Positions 1 to 9,706 of a DNA stretch of 64,000 nt are shown here, piece by piece. This DNA comes from Psychrobacter immobilis. Its GTDB lineage: Bacteria > Pseudomonadota > Gammaproteobacteria > Pseudomonadales > Moraxellaceae. The stretch is taken from assembly GCF_904846185.1 (NCBI RefSeq), contig NZ_CAJGZQ010000012.1:41087-105086 (forward strand). Direction: 5' to 3'. The stretch's first letter is position 1. Every line of letters begins with the position of its first letter. Below the pieces are notes generated by a model. The model was given only the letters and a program-made list of their open reading frames with translations, was not told the origin of the DNA and did no database searches. A program made the translations under genes and the position numbers.

Positions 1-473
1 CAGCGATGACATCCTAGCTGCATGATGAAAGTAGGATAATGCCAGTATAATTCATTCGTAAAGAGTGCATGCTGATTGTCTTTATTATAAAAACACACAA
101 AGTTCACAAACGACGCACGATGATTAAAGCGACAATTAAAAATAAATGCTATTATGCCATACTATTTTGACGGATACAGTGACAAGTCTTTGCCCTTACA
201 TTACTATGTCGTCACTAACATCCGATATTGATGCAGAATAATAAGGCATAATATTATTCCTTGTTATGAAAGCGCCAAAGCAAAGCTCCATCGCTGTCTA
301 TGACGGCAGCGTATGTGCTATTCGGCACAGCTTCTATATGTTTATATAAAGACATAGAGGCTGCCTGAATAAATTTATGAACAGTTATATGGTCGATTAC
401 ACCAATAATGGTGTAGATATTATTGACGTCACTTAGGTAGCATTATGCACTAAGAGGCTGTCTTGTCAGCAGA
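1..473. other. Non-coding region upstream of dxs
   Basis: No credible gene is visible. A short inverted repeat (TACACC, 6-nt spacer, GGTGTA) sits at 398-415 and a TGACGTCA palindrome at 424-431, both within 100 nt of the dxs start. They could be operator sites, but no family was recognised. No convincing -35/-10 pair was found. Confidence 0.4.
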
Positions 474-494
474 TTGGTAGGTATCGTACGGTTT

Positions 495-2552
495 ATGCAG
501 CAGTCACCTCATTCCCCACAGTCTCAGTCCGTATCTATGCCAGCTGTCGATTCTGCTGCCCAGCTGTCGAATTTACAGCAGACTTATACTGTGATTCCAC
601 GCGTCCGTCCTGATACGCCTTTGCTGGATAGCATTGCAGCGCCAGCTGATCTTAATGCCCTGACAACCGCTCAACTTATCACCTTGGCTGATGAGCTGCG
701 GCTATTTCTATTGTATTCAGCAGGTCAAAGCGGTGGGCATTTTGGTGCCAATTTGGGCGTGGTTGAGTTGACCATTGCGCTGCATTACTTACTAGATACG
801 CCGCAAGATCAAATCGTTTGGGACGTGGGTCATCAAGCCTATGCTCATAAAGTCTTGACAGGTCGCCGTGATCAGTTGGCGACGATTCGCTCAAAAGATG
901 GTTTGACTGCTTTTCCTGAGCGTGCAGAATCCGTTTACGATACCTTTGGCGTTGGTCATTCATCGACGTCAATCTCAGCTGGTCTAGGCATGAGCTTAGC
1001 ACTGCGTTATCAAGGTCGCGTGCAAACCGTCGCTTGTATCATTGGTGATGGTGCAATGACTGGTGGTATGGCGTTTGAAGCGATGAATGATGCGGTGCAA
1101 CAAGATGCGGATTTATTGGTCATTTTAAACGACAATGACATGTCGATCTCTTGTTCTATCGGTGGTTTTTCACGGCATTTAGCGATGCTATGGGAGTCAG
1201 GGTATCAGGTTGATATCTCTGATGCAGGCGAGCCAGTACTATGCCAGCGCCCTGATATGCAAGGCTTTGATCGCCGTAAGCGTCACAAAGAGATGCGTGA
1301 TGTGCCGCAGTTAGAAGACAATTTATTTAAAGCGATTGGTTTTACCTACTTTGGTCCGTTTGATGGACACAATATCCCTGAGCTACTGCGAGTATTGTCA
1401 CTTGCCAAGCAGATAAAAGGGCCTGTTTTAGTCCATATTTATACCACCAAAGGCAAAGGTTTTGCCCCAGCTGAGTTAGATCCTGTCGGCTATCATGCTA
1501 TCAGCAAGCTCCCTGTCGAAATCAAGAATGATACTCAGACTGTCGCCACAGAAAAATCACTGCCCAACATCAAATGTGCGTTAAAATACTCGCAAGTGTT
1601 TGGGCAATTCTTATGTGATAAGGCTGCTGATGACGATAAGCTGCTTGCCGTCACACCTGCTATGGAAGAAGGCTCTGGGATGATTGATTTTGCCCATCAA
1701 TTTCCAGAGCGTTTTTTTGATGTAGCCATCGCTGAGCAACACGCAGTCACACTGGCTGCTGGTATGGCAACCCAAGGCGTCAAACCGATTGTGGCGATTT
1801 ATTCGACGTTTTTGCAACGTGGTTATGATCAGCTGATTCATGATGTGGCTTTGCAAAACCTTGATGTGATGTTTGCTATTGATCGTGCTGGCCTAGTCGG
1901 TGAAGACGGTGCAACGCATGCAGGCGTATTCGATTTTGCCTTTTTACGCTGCGTACCTAATATGCTGATTGCCGCGCCAAAAGACGAAAACGAATGTTAC
2001 CATTTGCTCAATACGTGCTATGAATATCAAGGCTGCACAGCAGTACGCTATCCGCGCGGTGTCGGTACTGGCACAGTTATCGCATCGCCAGCACAGACTT
2101 ATAACGTTGGCGAGGCAGTGATAGAGTCGGTATTAGGTAGTGAGGATGCGCCTAAAAAGCTGGCGCTACTCGCATTTGGCACTATGGTTGCGACGGCTCA
2201 GCAAGCGGCAGAAAGCCTAATTGACAATGATATAGAATCAGACTGTCAGATACATGTCATTAATATGCGCTGGGTAAAACCTTTAGACACGGCATTATTA
2301 GAAAAGTTATTAGAGCAAGGTATTACACACATTGCGACTTTGGAAGAGCACATGATTATGGGCGGCGCGGGCAGTGCGGTAAATGAGTATTTGCTTAACG
2401 AATCACCAGCCTTTAAAGACAACCGCCCCGCCGTTATTAATGTCGGCATTCCAGATCGCTTTGTCGCCCATGGCTCACAAGCAGAGCAAATGGCTGATTG
2501 TGGTTTAGATGTTAATGGTGTGGTAAGGCAGCTTGAAAAGCTTCTGTCGTAA
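495..2552 (+). CDS. dxs: 1-deoxy-D-xylulose-5-phosphate synthase
   Basis: It condenses pyruvate with glyceraldehyde 3-phosphate to DXP, the first step of the MEP isoprenoid pathway (also feeding thiamine and pyridoxal synthesis), in the cytosol with ThDP. Counting from an upstream TTG at 474, the ThDP motif GDGAMTGG lies near residues 191-198 and the catalytic glutamate is in AEQHAV near 421. The transketolase-like N-domain, pyrimidine-binding domain and C-domain follow in the normal order. The protein (about 685 aa) exceeds the usual ~620 because of a low-complexity N-terminal extension of ~60 residues and a small insertion near 345-365. The start is uncertain: ATG 495 is preferred over TTG 474 and neither has a strong Shine-Dalgarno. 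It appears monocistronic. Confidence 0.95.
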   Translation: MQQSPHSPQSQSVSMPAVDSAAQLSNLQQTYTVIPRVRPDTPLLDSIAAPADLNALTTAQLITLADELRLFLLYSAGQSGGHFGANLGVVELTIALHYLLDTPQDQIVWDVGHQAYAHKVLTGRRDQLATIRSKDGLTAFPERAESVYDTFGVGHSSTSISAGLGMSLALRYQGRVQTVACIIGDGAMTGGMAFEAMNDAVQQDADLLVILNDNDMSISCSIGGFSRHLAMLWESGYQVDISDAGEPVLCQRPDMQGFDRRKRHKEMRDVPQLEDNLFKAIGFTYFGPFDGHNIPELLRVLSLAKQIKGPVLVHIYTTKGKGFAPAELDPVGYHAISKLPVEIKNDTQTVATEKSLPNIKCALKYSQVFGQFLCDKAADDDKLLAVTPAMEEGSGMIDFAHQFPERFFDVAIAEQHAVTLAAGMATQGVKPIVAIYSTFLQRGYDQLIHDVALQNLDVMFAIDRAGLVGEDGATHAGVFDFAFLRCVPNMLIAAPKDENECYHLLNTCYEYQGCTAVRYPRGVGTGTVIASPAQTYNVGEAVIESVLGSEDAPKKLALLAFGTMVATAQQAAESLIDNDIESDCQIHVINMRWVKPLDTALLEKLLEQGITHIATLEEHMIMGGAGSAVNEYLLNESPAFKDNRPAVINVGIPDRFVAHGSQAEQMADCGLDVNGVVRQLEKLLS

Positions 2553-2640
2553 GTTATACCTTTGAACGTTTTTAAGTTTTTAAACTGTCATTTGGACAGA
2601 GTATTGGTTAAATAGATAAAAGCTCGATCGATAGAGCGAA

Positions 2641-2671
2641 CGCCTACTTAGTCGTAGGTGCTGACTTTTTT
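2641..2671 (+). terminator. Possible intrinsic terminator after dxs
   Basis: A 7-bp stem (2641-2647 with 2654-2660, one G-U pair) has a 6-nt loop and is followed after five bases by a run of six T. It lies about 90 nt past the dxs stop. The offset of the T-run makes it weaker than other terminators here. Confidence 0.4.
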
Positions 2672-2760
2672 ACAACTTACGCAGTTTGTGATGACCACCA
2701 AAATTTGGGTTGGTTTGGCGAACGTCATGGTTTTTTTCGTTTTTTATCGAACAATTTTAG

Positions 2761-2766
2761 TATAAT
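2761..2766 (+). promoter_or_regulatory. Probable suhB promoter -10 element
   Basis: A perfect TATAAT occurs 133 nt upstream of the suhB start. The matching -35 position (about 2738-2743) is T-rich but poor, so only the -10 is well supported. Confidence 0.5.
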
Positions 2767-2898
2767 GCGATCATCGCTTTTAAATGGCGCATTTTTTTAA
2801 TCGTATAAATACAGTGTGATGCAGCGGCTGATTGGCATGTTGTGGGCACATAGTTCGTCTTATTTTTGACATTCATTCATCAAGCAAATAGGTTATTT

Positions 2899-3726
2899 AT
2901 GGAACCCATGGTCGTCATCGCAGCACGTACTGCTGAAAAAGTTGGTAAAGAGATTTTATATGCGCATCAAAACCGCCATAAAATCGAGTTGGATATTGAG
3001 TCAAAAGGGCTTGATGGATTGGTTACGCGTATTGATCGTTTTAGCGAAGAGCTGACGATTGAAACCCTAAAAGCCAGCTATCCAAATCACTCGTACTTGG
3101 GTGAAGAGTTTGGTATGCAAGAAGGTCGCGGTGAAGATGCGGACTGGTGCTGGATTATTGATCCGCTAGATGGCACCAAAAACTTCGTCCATGGTGTGCC
3201 GCAGTTTTGTGTGTCTATCGCTGTGCAGCATAAAGGCGTGACCCAACATGGCGTGATCTATGATCCTGTCCGTGATGAGATGTTCTCTGCTAGCCGTGGT
3301 AAAGGCGCGCGCTTGAACAATCGCCGTATGCAAGTGAGCGAGCGCAAAACCATTGACGGTGGTCTATTTACCACTGGTCATCCGCTTGAGCGTAAACGCA
3401 ATGGCGAAGTCATCTCTTATGCCAAGCAGCATTTTGAAAGCTTGCAAAAAATCTCTGAAGCAGGCGGTCAAGTTCGTCGTTTAGGCTCAGCTGCGCTTGA
3501 TTTATGTTATGTCGCTGCTGGTCGTTTTGACGGTTATTTTGAGATGTCAATTAAGCCTTGGGATATCGCGGCAGGTGAGCTTATCGTGACCGAAGCACGT
3601 GGTGTGGTGGTTGACCATACAGGTGCACACAACTCAATGACTTCAGGCTCTATTTTCGCCTGTAACATTAAGTTATTGAAGCCATTGATGCAAGTGGTTG
3701 TTCCAACGTGGGGTGATGCATTTTAA
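2899..3726 (+). CDS. suhB: Inositol-1-monophosphatase family protein SuhB
   Basis: This Mg-dependent phosphatase of the inositol monophosphatase fold hydrolyses myo-inositol-1-phosphate. In E. coli, SuhB also joins the rRNA antitermination complex. The metal-binding motif IIDPLDGT lies near residues 86-93, the upstream acidic pair GEE near 68-70, and the second signature KPWDIAAGE near the C-terminus. ATG 2899 is chosen because its N-terminus (MEPMVVIAAR) aligns with E. coli SuhB (MHPMLNIAVR) and AATAGG precedes it; an in-frame TTG at 2866 would add 11 residues. The length of 275 aa is normal. It is a single gene with its own promoter and a strong terminator. Confidence 0.93.
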   Translation: MEPMVVIAARTAEKVGKEILYAHQNRHKIELDIESKGLDGLVTRIDRFSEELTIETLKASYPNHSYLGEEFGMQEGRGEDADWCWIIDPLDGTKNFVHGVPQFCVSIAVQHKGVTQHGVIYDPVRDEMFSASRGKGARLNNRRMQVSERKTIDGGLFTTGHPLERKRNGEVISYAKQHFESLQKISEAGGQVRRLGSAALDLCYVAAGRFDGYFEMSIKPWDIAAGELIVTEARGVVVDHTGAHNSMTSGSIFACNIKLLKPLMQVVVPTWGDAF

Positions 3727-3764
3727 GCACCACTTAAGCATAAGTATTAAGACAACTTAACACT

Positions 3765-3797
3765 AAAAAGCTGGTTCCATTATGGAGCCAGCTTTTT
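3765..3797. terminator. Bidirectional terminator between suhB and the acyltransferase
   Basis: A 14-bp stem (one wobble pair) pairs 3765-3778 with 3784-3797 around a 5-nt loop, flanked by A- and T-runs. It can stop suhB on + and the convergent gene on -. The stop codon of the minus-strand gene (3780-3782) lies inside the hairpin. Confidence 0.88.
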
Positions 3798-5219
3798 TGT
3801 TTTACCATTATTCTTATAGCCACCTTTATCTTCAACCGTAATGCCTTGGAACTTAAGCGCTTTACTGGTGGTTTCCAACAGTTGCAACTCTTCTTCAATA
3901 AGCGTTAGCATTTCTTGTACATGTGGCAGTGCTTTACTACAAGCCGTAATCCCAAATTCAATCTTATCTAGATAACTAGCAAGGGTGATATTCATTGCTT
4001 GACCATTGAAGACAATAGATGCAGGGTACAACGATTGTAAACGTGCACCATTCCAATATAGTGGTTTTTCAGAACCAGGCACATTAGAGATAATCAGGTT
4101 AAACGCCTGTTTTTTGGGAAATAGACTGGTCGCTAAATTGATACCTTCCCAAGCATAGGCAATCACGCTGTAGTTAATCACTTGGGCTTGATTCATGCGT
4201 CGAAAGCGGCGTTTGCCGTTATTCATACTGCGATGAATCAGTTTGATTCGGCTCAGAGGATCATCTAAATGCGTGCCCAAATTGGCCAGTACAAAGGATA
4301 ATTGATTGCCTGCCACACTGTCATCCGTACGCAGCGACATCGGTACAAAAGCAATGAGAGGCTTGCTCGGCAGCGCATCCATGGATATAAGATAACGACG
4401 AATGGCACCCGCACATACAGCCAGCACCACATCATTTTTACTAATATTTAGTCGCTCAGCAATATCGTTAAAACGCTGAATATCATAAGACTGCGCGGCT
4501 ATACGCCGTGATGCTGAGATGCGTTTATTAAGCACACTCATCGGCGCATCAAAAGTACCGACATAGCTGTCATCACCGTAATTTTTCAAATTATCCAGCA
4601 GTTCGGTAAATACAGGTTTAATGGTAGATATTTGCTCTTTAATGATGCGTAATGCGGAGCGCTCTTTGGGTAAAATCGCATCGACTTGATTGCGATGGCG
4701 TGCCATTAATGACCAAATCGGTAGCGTTACTGGCTCAGTAGGCGATTGTGATAATGATTTTTTGACAAGGCGCATGGCAGCAATGCCATCAACCAATGAA
4801 TGGTGAATTTTGAAATATAGAGCAAAACGCTCAGGGTCGCCTTCATTTTCTGGTTGAATACCTTCAATCACGTGACATTCCCACAATGGCATGGCACGAT
4901 CCAACAGCCGACCATGCTCTCTTGAAACATACATCAATAACTCGCGAACCCGTGCAGGCTTTGGTAAGGCAACATGATGCAAATGATGCTCAACATCAAA
5001 ATGTTTGTCCTTTTTCCAAAAAGCTAAATGCTCAAGCACTTGGTTAAAAGGAAAGGTAGGCGACACATCAGAATCTTGCATCTGTTTGACCAATTGGCAA
5101 ACAAAACCGCTACCCGCATTCTCTGGCAATTCGAATAGGAATAAACCTCCAACATGCATGGGCTGTTTACGCGACTCAAGAAGTAAAAACAACTGGTCGA
5201 CTGCTGTGAGAAGCCGCAT
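3780..5219 (-). CDS. Wax ester synthase / acyl-CoA:diacylglycerol acyltransferase (WS/DGAT)
   Basis: Members of this bifunctional family transfer acyl-CoA to fatty alcohols (wax esters) or diacylglycerol (triacylglycerol) for storage lipid, typical of Acinetobacter, Psychrobacter and Marinobacter. The catalytic motif HHSLVDG is at residues 139-145 within the N-terminal condensation-like domain. The C-terminal DUF1298 region holds the conserved NLIISNVPG block. At 479 aa it is the usual size. AGGA lies upstream of ATG 5217-5219. It is convergent with suhB, with its last codons inside the shared terminator. Substrate preference cannot be read from sequence. Confidence 0.93.
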   Translation of the reverse strand: MRLLTAVDQLFLLLESRKQPMHVGGLFLFELPENAGSGFVCQLVKQMQDSDVSPTFPFNQVLEHLAFWKKDKHFDVEHHLHHVALPKPARVRELLMYVSREHGRLLDRAMPLWECHVIEGIQPENEGDPERFALYFKIHHSLVDGIAAMRLVKKSLSQSPTEPVTLPIWSLMARHRNQVDAILPKERSALRIIKEQISTIKPVFTELLDNLKNYGDDSYVGTFDAPMSVLNKRISASRRIAAQSYDIQRFNDIAERLNISKNDVVLAVCAGAIRRYLISMDALPSKPLIAFVPMSLRTDDSVAGNQLSFVLANLGTHLDDPLSRIKLIHRSMNNGKRRFRRMNQAQVINYSVIAYAWEGINLATSLFPKKQAFNLIISNVPGSEKPLYWNGARLQSLYPASIVFNGQAMNITLASYLDKIEFGITACSKALPHVQEMLTLIEEELQLLETTSKALKFQGITVEDKGGYKNNGKTKKLAP

Positions 5220-5332
5220 AATAAATCCTTTTATGACGATAAGTTGAGTAAAAGTTACTTCTTTTATTATTATTTTATAGCTGACTTTTTATTAAATACT
5301 ATGAATTTAATAATGGTCATTAAATTTAAAAG

Positions 5333-6157
5333 CTATTGAAAAAAGTATCCTGTTTGCGGTGAGCTGGCAGTTGCCATTTTGCGCATTGGCATACGACCCG
5401 CCAAAAACGCCGCGCGCCCTGCCCAGATGGCATGCTTCATGGCATGGGCCATCATGACTGGGTTTTGCGCATTGGCAATCGCCGAATTCATCAGTACGCC
5501 ATCACAGCCCAGCTCCATAGCCAGTGCTGCATCAGAGGCCGTGCCAACGCCTGCATCGACCAATACCGGTACTTTGGCATTTTCGATAATAAGACTGAGG
5601 GTGTGACGATTCAGCAAACCCAGACCTGAACCAATCAAGCTACCAAGTGGCATAATTGCCACACAGCCCATACTCTCTAATTCTTGAGCGACGATAGGGT
5701 CGTCTGAGGTATAAACCATCACTTCAAAGCCATCATCAATCAATACTTTGGCAGCTTTTAGCGTTTCCATCACATTCGGATAGAGGGTTTTTTCATCGCC
5801 CAATACTTCAAGCTTAACCAGATTATGCCCGCCTAACAGCTCGCGAGCAAGCTTACAGGTACGAATTGCAGTCTCGGCGTCAAAACAACCAGCAGTGTTG
5901 GGTAAGATGGTATATTTATCGGGGGAAATCACATCAAGTAGATTGGGCTCATTGCTGTTTTGGCCAATATTGGTACGACGAATAGCAACGGTGACAATCT
6001 CTGCTGCCGACGCGCCAATGGCGGCGCCCGTTTCAGTCATATCTTTATATTTGCCCGTACCGACCAACAGGCGAGAAGAAAAAGTACGACTCCCGACCGT
6101 AAAAGTGTCTTGTAAAAGGGGCGTCGGATGAGTAGCAGTGCTTGTGTTCTCTGACAT
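5333..6157 (-). CDS. thiG: Thiazole synthase ThiG
   Basis: ThiG forms the thiazole phosphate ring of thiamine from DXP, dehydroglycine or glycine imine, and ThiS-thiocarboxylate. Visible family features are the N-terminal VGTGKYKD segment, the LVKLEVLGD strand, the phosphate-binding [12 protein letters not shown] region and the [12 protein letters not shown] motif. The start at 6157 (MSENTST) follows AGGA with 9-nt spacing; a longer frame to 6187 lacks one. The protein is 274 aa. ThiS is not adjacent, and no other thi gene is in the window. DXP, one substrate, is the product of dxs 3 kb away. Confidence 0.94.
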   Translation of the reverse strand: MSENTSTATHPTPLLQDTFTVGSRTFSSRLLVGTGKYKDMTETGAAIGASAAEIVTVAIRRTNIGQNSNEPNLLDVISPDKYTILPNTAGCFDAETAIRTCKLARELLGGHNLVKLEVLGDEKTLYPNVMETLKAAKVLIDDGFEVMVYTSDDPIVAQELESMGCVAIMPLGSLIGSGLGLLNRHTLSLIIENAKVPVLVDAGVGTASDAALAMELGCDGVLMNSAIANAQNPVMMAHAMKHAIWAGRAAFLAGRMPMRKMATASSPQTGYFFQ

Positions 6158-6318
6158 AACTGAAAATCCTAATGGCGAGTAAAACAAAATGCTATTATAA
6201 CAAAATCATGCAATCTTACTTGCAGTCTTTTTTGGTTTAGCCAGTTAAGCATAATACGTTTGCCACGCTTTGACACGAGTTTCTTTCTGAGTTTATCTTT
6301 ATCTATCAGGTCGCTTTT

Positions 6319-7872
6319 ATGATGCAACTGCCGTACAGTTTTGCGAAACGCCATCAAATTTTGGCCATACTTGCCATTGATCCTGAGCTGCCAGCGACTT
6401 TGGTGCTGACCAAAGCCACGCCATTATCAGCGATTAATGAGGCAGTGCGATTTTTACAGCAGCAAGGGGTACGCGGTGTGCCCACTTATGAAAGCATCAG
6501 CGCCGATGACTTTGAAAAGCGCATGAACGCCGCTTATGCAGGCAATACTGGTGAGTCGCAACATATTGCCGCTGGACTCGAAGACCATCCTGATCTTGAT
6601 AGTTTGGCAGATAGTGTCCCTGAAACTGAAGATCTGATGGATCAACAAGATGATGCGCCTATTATTCGTCTCATCAATGCATTGTTGTCCGAAGCGATAC
6701 GTTTAAATGCCTCAGATATCCATATTGAAACCTTTGAAAAACGCTTGGTCGTGCGCTTTCGTGTTGACGGTGAATTAAAAGAAATCATTACGCCAAAACG
6801 CCAATTAGCGCCATTATTGGTGTCGCGTATCAAGGTCATGGCCAAGCTCGATATCGCCGAAAAACGCGTGCCACAAGATGGACGTATCAGCTTACGGCTG
6901 GCAGGGCGTGAGGTTGATGTGCGGGTATCGACATTGCCATCGAGCTTTGGTGAACGCGTGGTCATGCGTCTATTAGATAAGCAAGCAGGTCGCCTGAATA
7001 TGACATATTTAGGGCTATCTGATAACGATTACAGTGAGCTAAAACGCTTGATTCATCGCCCACACGGCATTATTTTGGTGACAGGGCCGACAGGTTCAGG
7101 GAAAACCACGACGCTATATTCAGCATTGACCGATCTCAATGACCAAACCCGTAATATCTTGACCGCTGAAGATCCGATTGAGTTTCAGCTCGATGGCATT
7201 GGGCAAACGCAGGTTAATAATAAAGTCGATATGACCTTTGCCAAAAGTTTACGTGCGATGTTACGTCAAGATCCAGACGTGGTGATGGTTGGTGAGATTC
7301 GGGATTTAGAAACGGCAGAAATTGCCGTACAAGCGTCGCTTACTGGACATTTGGTTTTATCAACTTTACATACCAACACCGCCATTGGTGCCGTCACGCG
7401 TCTGCAAGATATGGGCGTTGAGCCATTTTTATTATCGTCATCGCTGATTGGTGTCGTCGCCCAGCGCTTGGTGCGTACGTTATGCCCGCATTGTCATGGT
7501 TGGCAAGTGGCTGATAGTGAGCAAGCCAAATTATTTACTGAAATTGGTATTGTGCCAGTCTCAGAGAATGGTGCTGAAACTTTAACAACTACACCTATCA
7601 ATCTACCCAGACCAGTTGGCTGCGACAAATGCAATCAATCAGGGTTTAAAGGACGGACGGCGATATATGAAGTGGTGCCCGTTGATGATACCTTGCGCCG
7701 TATGATTCATAGTAATACCGCCGAGTATGAGCTAGAGGAGTACGCACGTCAGCAGACACCGTCGATTCGTGCGGATGGGTTGCATAAAGTCATTGCAGGT
7801 CGTACGACGTTAGAGGAAGTGCTACGAGTGACGAAAGAGAGTGCCTTAGCTGATGACACAATACTTGTATAA
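6319..7872 (+). CDS. gspE: Type II secretion ATPase GspE
   Basis: This cytoplasmic secretion ATPase powers pseudopilus assembly in the T2SS. Walker A (GPTGSGKT) is at residues 256-263, with the Asp box and Walker B (DPDVVMVGEIRD) downstream. A tetracysteine zinc site is seen as CPHC at 389-392 and CDKC at 435-438, typical of GspE and PilB. Length (517 aa), N-domain and overall pattern fit GspE better than PilB, but PilB remains a minor alternative. The gene stands alone; gspF and gspG lie about 8-10 kb downstream, so the T2SS operon is dispersed. Confidence 0.85.
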   Translation: MMQLPYSFAKRHQILAILAIDPELPATLVLTKATPLSAINEAVRFLQQQGVRGVPTYESISADDFEKRMNAAYAGNTGESQHIAAGLEDHPDLDSLADSVPETEDLMDQQDDAPIIRLINALLSEAIRLNASDIHIETFEKRLVVRFRVDGELKEIITPKRQLAPLLVSRIKVMAKLDIAEKRVPQDGRISLRLAGREVDVRVSTLPSSFGERVVMRLLDKQAGRLNMTYLGLSDNDYSELKRLIHRPHGIILVTGPTGSGKTTTLYSALTDLNDQTRNILTAEDPIEFQLDGIGQTQVNNKVDMTFAKSLRAMLRQDPDVVMVGEIRDLETAEIAVQASLTGHLVLSTLHTNTAIGAVTRLQDMGVEPFLLSSSLIGVVAQRLVRTLCPHCHGWQVADSEQAKLFTEIGIVPVSENGAETLTTTPINLPRPVGCDKCNQSGFKGRTAIYEVVPVDDTLRRMIHSNTAEYELEEYARQQTPSIRADGLHKVIAGRTTLEEVLRVTKESALADDTILV

Positions 7873-7938
7873 AATGTCTAGAGTGCATTGGTGATGGTTT
7901 AATCTACCTCAGCCAAAGGGTCTGCATAGCAGGTAAAA

Positions 7939-7967
7939 AAATAACTGGCTATGGTAGCCAGTTATTT
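7939..7967. terminator. Terminator between gspE and ridA
   Basis: A perfect 12-bp stem (7939-7950 with 7956-7967) has a 5-nt loop. On the minus strand it runs into an uninterrupted T-tract, so it best serves the ridA transcript. It could also end gspE. Confidence 0.85.
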
Positions 7968-7978
7968 GATGGTCATTC

Positions 7979-8046
7979 TTTACTGTTTTTAATACTTTAC
8001 TGTTTTTAATACTTTAGTGTTTTGAATAGTTCAGTGCTTTTAATAA
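7979..8046. repeat. Four-copy 17-bp degenerate tandem repeat
   Basis: Units at 7979, 7996, 8013 and 8030 follow the pattern TTTACTGTTTTTAATAC. The first two are identical and the others carry three and six changes. The array fills the 3' flank of ridA, between its stop codon and the terminator. Confidence 0.85.
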
Positions 8047-8066
8047 TTTAACGTGTGACGTCATTA

Positions 8067-8555
8067 TTATTTTGCAGCGATACATTCAACTTCAACGCTG
8101 GCACCAGCCGCCAATTCAGCGACGCCAAAGGCTGAACGTACCGGATAAGGTTTGGCCAATTCTGCTTTATAGACTTTATTAAAATCGTCAAAGTCATCCA
8201 TGTCTGTCAGCATCGCCATACATTTGACGATGTCTGACTTTTGATAGCCGTACTCTAACAGGGTTTCATTAATATTATCCAATGCTTGCTTGGCTTCGGC
8301 TTTGACACCACCTTTGACTAATTTGCCATCTTTAAAACCAATTTGTCCAGACATGTATAGCGTATCGCCCACACGTACTGCTTCTGAAAAAGGATAATTA
8401 CCGCCATCACCAAGAAATACAGGGCTAGATTTAGTCACACTTGCGGTATTTGCCATTGGCGCCGCATTCGCTGTCATAGCAAGGCCTAGTGAGCACGCGC
8501 CCACGAGCAACGCCTTAGTTAAATGGGTAGTCAATTTATGGGTAATCTTGGACAT
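8067..8555 (-). CDS. Exported RidA family protein
   Basis: RidA (YjgF/YER057c) proteins hydrolyse reactive enamine/imine intermediates to ketoacids and ammonia. The core contains the GxxxxSGQIG-like segment, the conserved arginine in PVRSAFGV and the E-rich closing strand VEVECIA. An N-terminal signal peptide (hydrophobic run, ANA-A cleavage site near residue 31) predicts periplasmic location, unlike cytosolic RidA. The start at 8555 has a strong AGGAGA; the frame extends to 8618 without one. The protein is 162 aa. The exact substrate is unknown. Confidence 0.87.
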   Translation of the reverse strand: MSKITHKLTTHLTKALLVGACSLGLAMTANAAPMANTASVTKSSPVFLGDGGNYPFSEAVRVGDTLYMSGQIGFKDGKLVKGGVKAEAKQALDNINETLLEYGYQKSDIVKCMAMLTDMDDFDDFNKVYKAELAKPYPVRSAFGVAELAAGASVEVECIAAK

Positions 8556-8673
8556 CGCTGTCTCCTTATTATAAGTTTTTTTCACAATTTTTTTAAATTC
8601 ACTATACAAGTTTAACAAACATAATGTCTCATCACACTAGATGACACATTATGTCTTACTTATGCTTAACCAG

Positions 8674-9375
8674 TTATTGGTCGTTTTGCTCAGCTTCGAC
8701 TTCTGTTTTAGATTCAGTGTCAGCTTCTAGCGGCTTTTCGCTACTTTTGCCTTGACGGCGGGCTTCTAATTCAGACTTAGGAATCCAAGCCCATGTCATC
8801 TCAACCACGATAGGGTCACGATCACTGTCAGACTCACGGTCATGAATGACGCACGGAATTACCATTTCGCCTTTTGGTGTATTTAGGATATCTAAGCGCT
8901 GCTCATCCGATAAAGACGCCACTGCTGCAATTTGACCTTTTTTAATCGGGCGATAAAAATTAACCGAGTATGATTTAATCAATAGTACGCGGTCAGAGGG
9001 TAGGTTTAAACCCAAAATAAAACCAGTCGCTGTTTCGGCAAGTAAGGTAATGGCGACCGCATGAATAGAGCCAATATGATTTTGCACTGCTTTGGTGTTG
9101 TTTAAGCTCACGACGACTTGGTTGGGTTCGACCGTTTCATAATAGACGCCCGTTGTGCCTACATATGGAACCACTTTACCAAAGGCTTTGGATAAGATGC
9201 TCGAGCGTGCGCTGGCAGGTAAGTACTTGGTGATAGATAACAGTTTGGTAAATTGATTGCTGATGGGCTTGAGCGTGCTGTTGGGTTTTTCGACGGGCGA
9301 TCTTGTGCTGTCAGAGGTTTTGGCTGGCAATTTATTGGTTAGCTTGCTAGGGAGTTTTTTTAATAATCCTGACAT
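8674..9375 (-). CDS. DUF4442 hotdog-fold putative thioesterase
   Basis: The central ~140 residues (about 55-195) match the DUF4442/PaaI-like hotdog pattern: an NHIGSIHAVA helix start, an ETATGF segment, and strands ending in a basic-aromatic stretch (SYSVNFYRPIKKG). Such proteins are probable acyl-CoA thioesterases. Both termini are polar and low in complexity (Ser/Thr/Lys N-terminally, Glu/Asp C-terminally), with no signal peptide. AAGGA precedes the ATG. It is oriented with ridA, 118 nt upstream of it, and may be co-transcribed. The substrate is not inferable. Confidence 0.75.
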   Translation of the reverse strand: MSGLLKKLPSKLTNKLPAKTSDSTRSPVEKPNSTLKPISNQFTKLLSITKYLPASARSSILSKAFGKVVPYVGTTGVYYETVEPNQVVVSLNNTKAVQNHIGSIHAVAITLLAETATGFILGLNLPSDRVLLIKSYSVNFYRPIKKGQIAAVASLSDEQRLDILNTPKGEMVIPCVIHDRESDSDRDPIVVEMTWAWIPKSELEARRQGKSSEKPLEADTESKTEVEAEQNDQ

Positions 9376-9650
9376 ACAAAATTCCTTAATGTAGATAGAT
9401 TAAATGACGCTTTGAGTGTTACATATTTCATCATAGCAGCTGATAGGATGCCTATTGTGTAAGCTGCCATGCTCACTATGGTACATTAACCGCCGTCTGC
9501 CTACTATTATTAGCATGAACTGCTGCGCTTATAAAATAGGGCTAACGTCATGATACTCTAGATGCTAGGAATACTATCGCTCAATGCAATATCGTATCAC
9601 TCAGATGCTTTCATAAACAGTGCTGCTGGATGCCATAAAGACAGTCACGC

Positions 9651-9656
9651 TATAAT
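9651..9656 (+). promoter_or_regulatory. Possible -10 element of the mcrBC-like operon
   Basis: TATAAT occurs 50 nt upstream of the first ATG of the mcrB-like gene, in a 331-nt gap otherwise without recognisable features. No good -35 is seen at the expected distance. Confidence 0.42.
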
Positions 9657-9706
9657 GATGACATTTTAGCGTATCTTATTGATTATTTTTCTTATTTCCT
9701 TTTTCT

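Noticed and set aside
474..494. TTG start for dxs at 474
   Set aside because: It is open but no better supported than ATG 495. The extension is outside the conserved DXS fold, so the ATG was preferred with low certainty.
6169..6357. Possible thiS upstream of thiG
   Set aside because: The 62-codon frame lacks the C-terminal Gly-Gly and the beta-grasp pattern of ThiS and overlaps the gspE start on the other strand.
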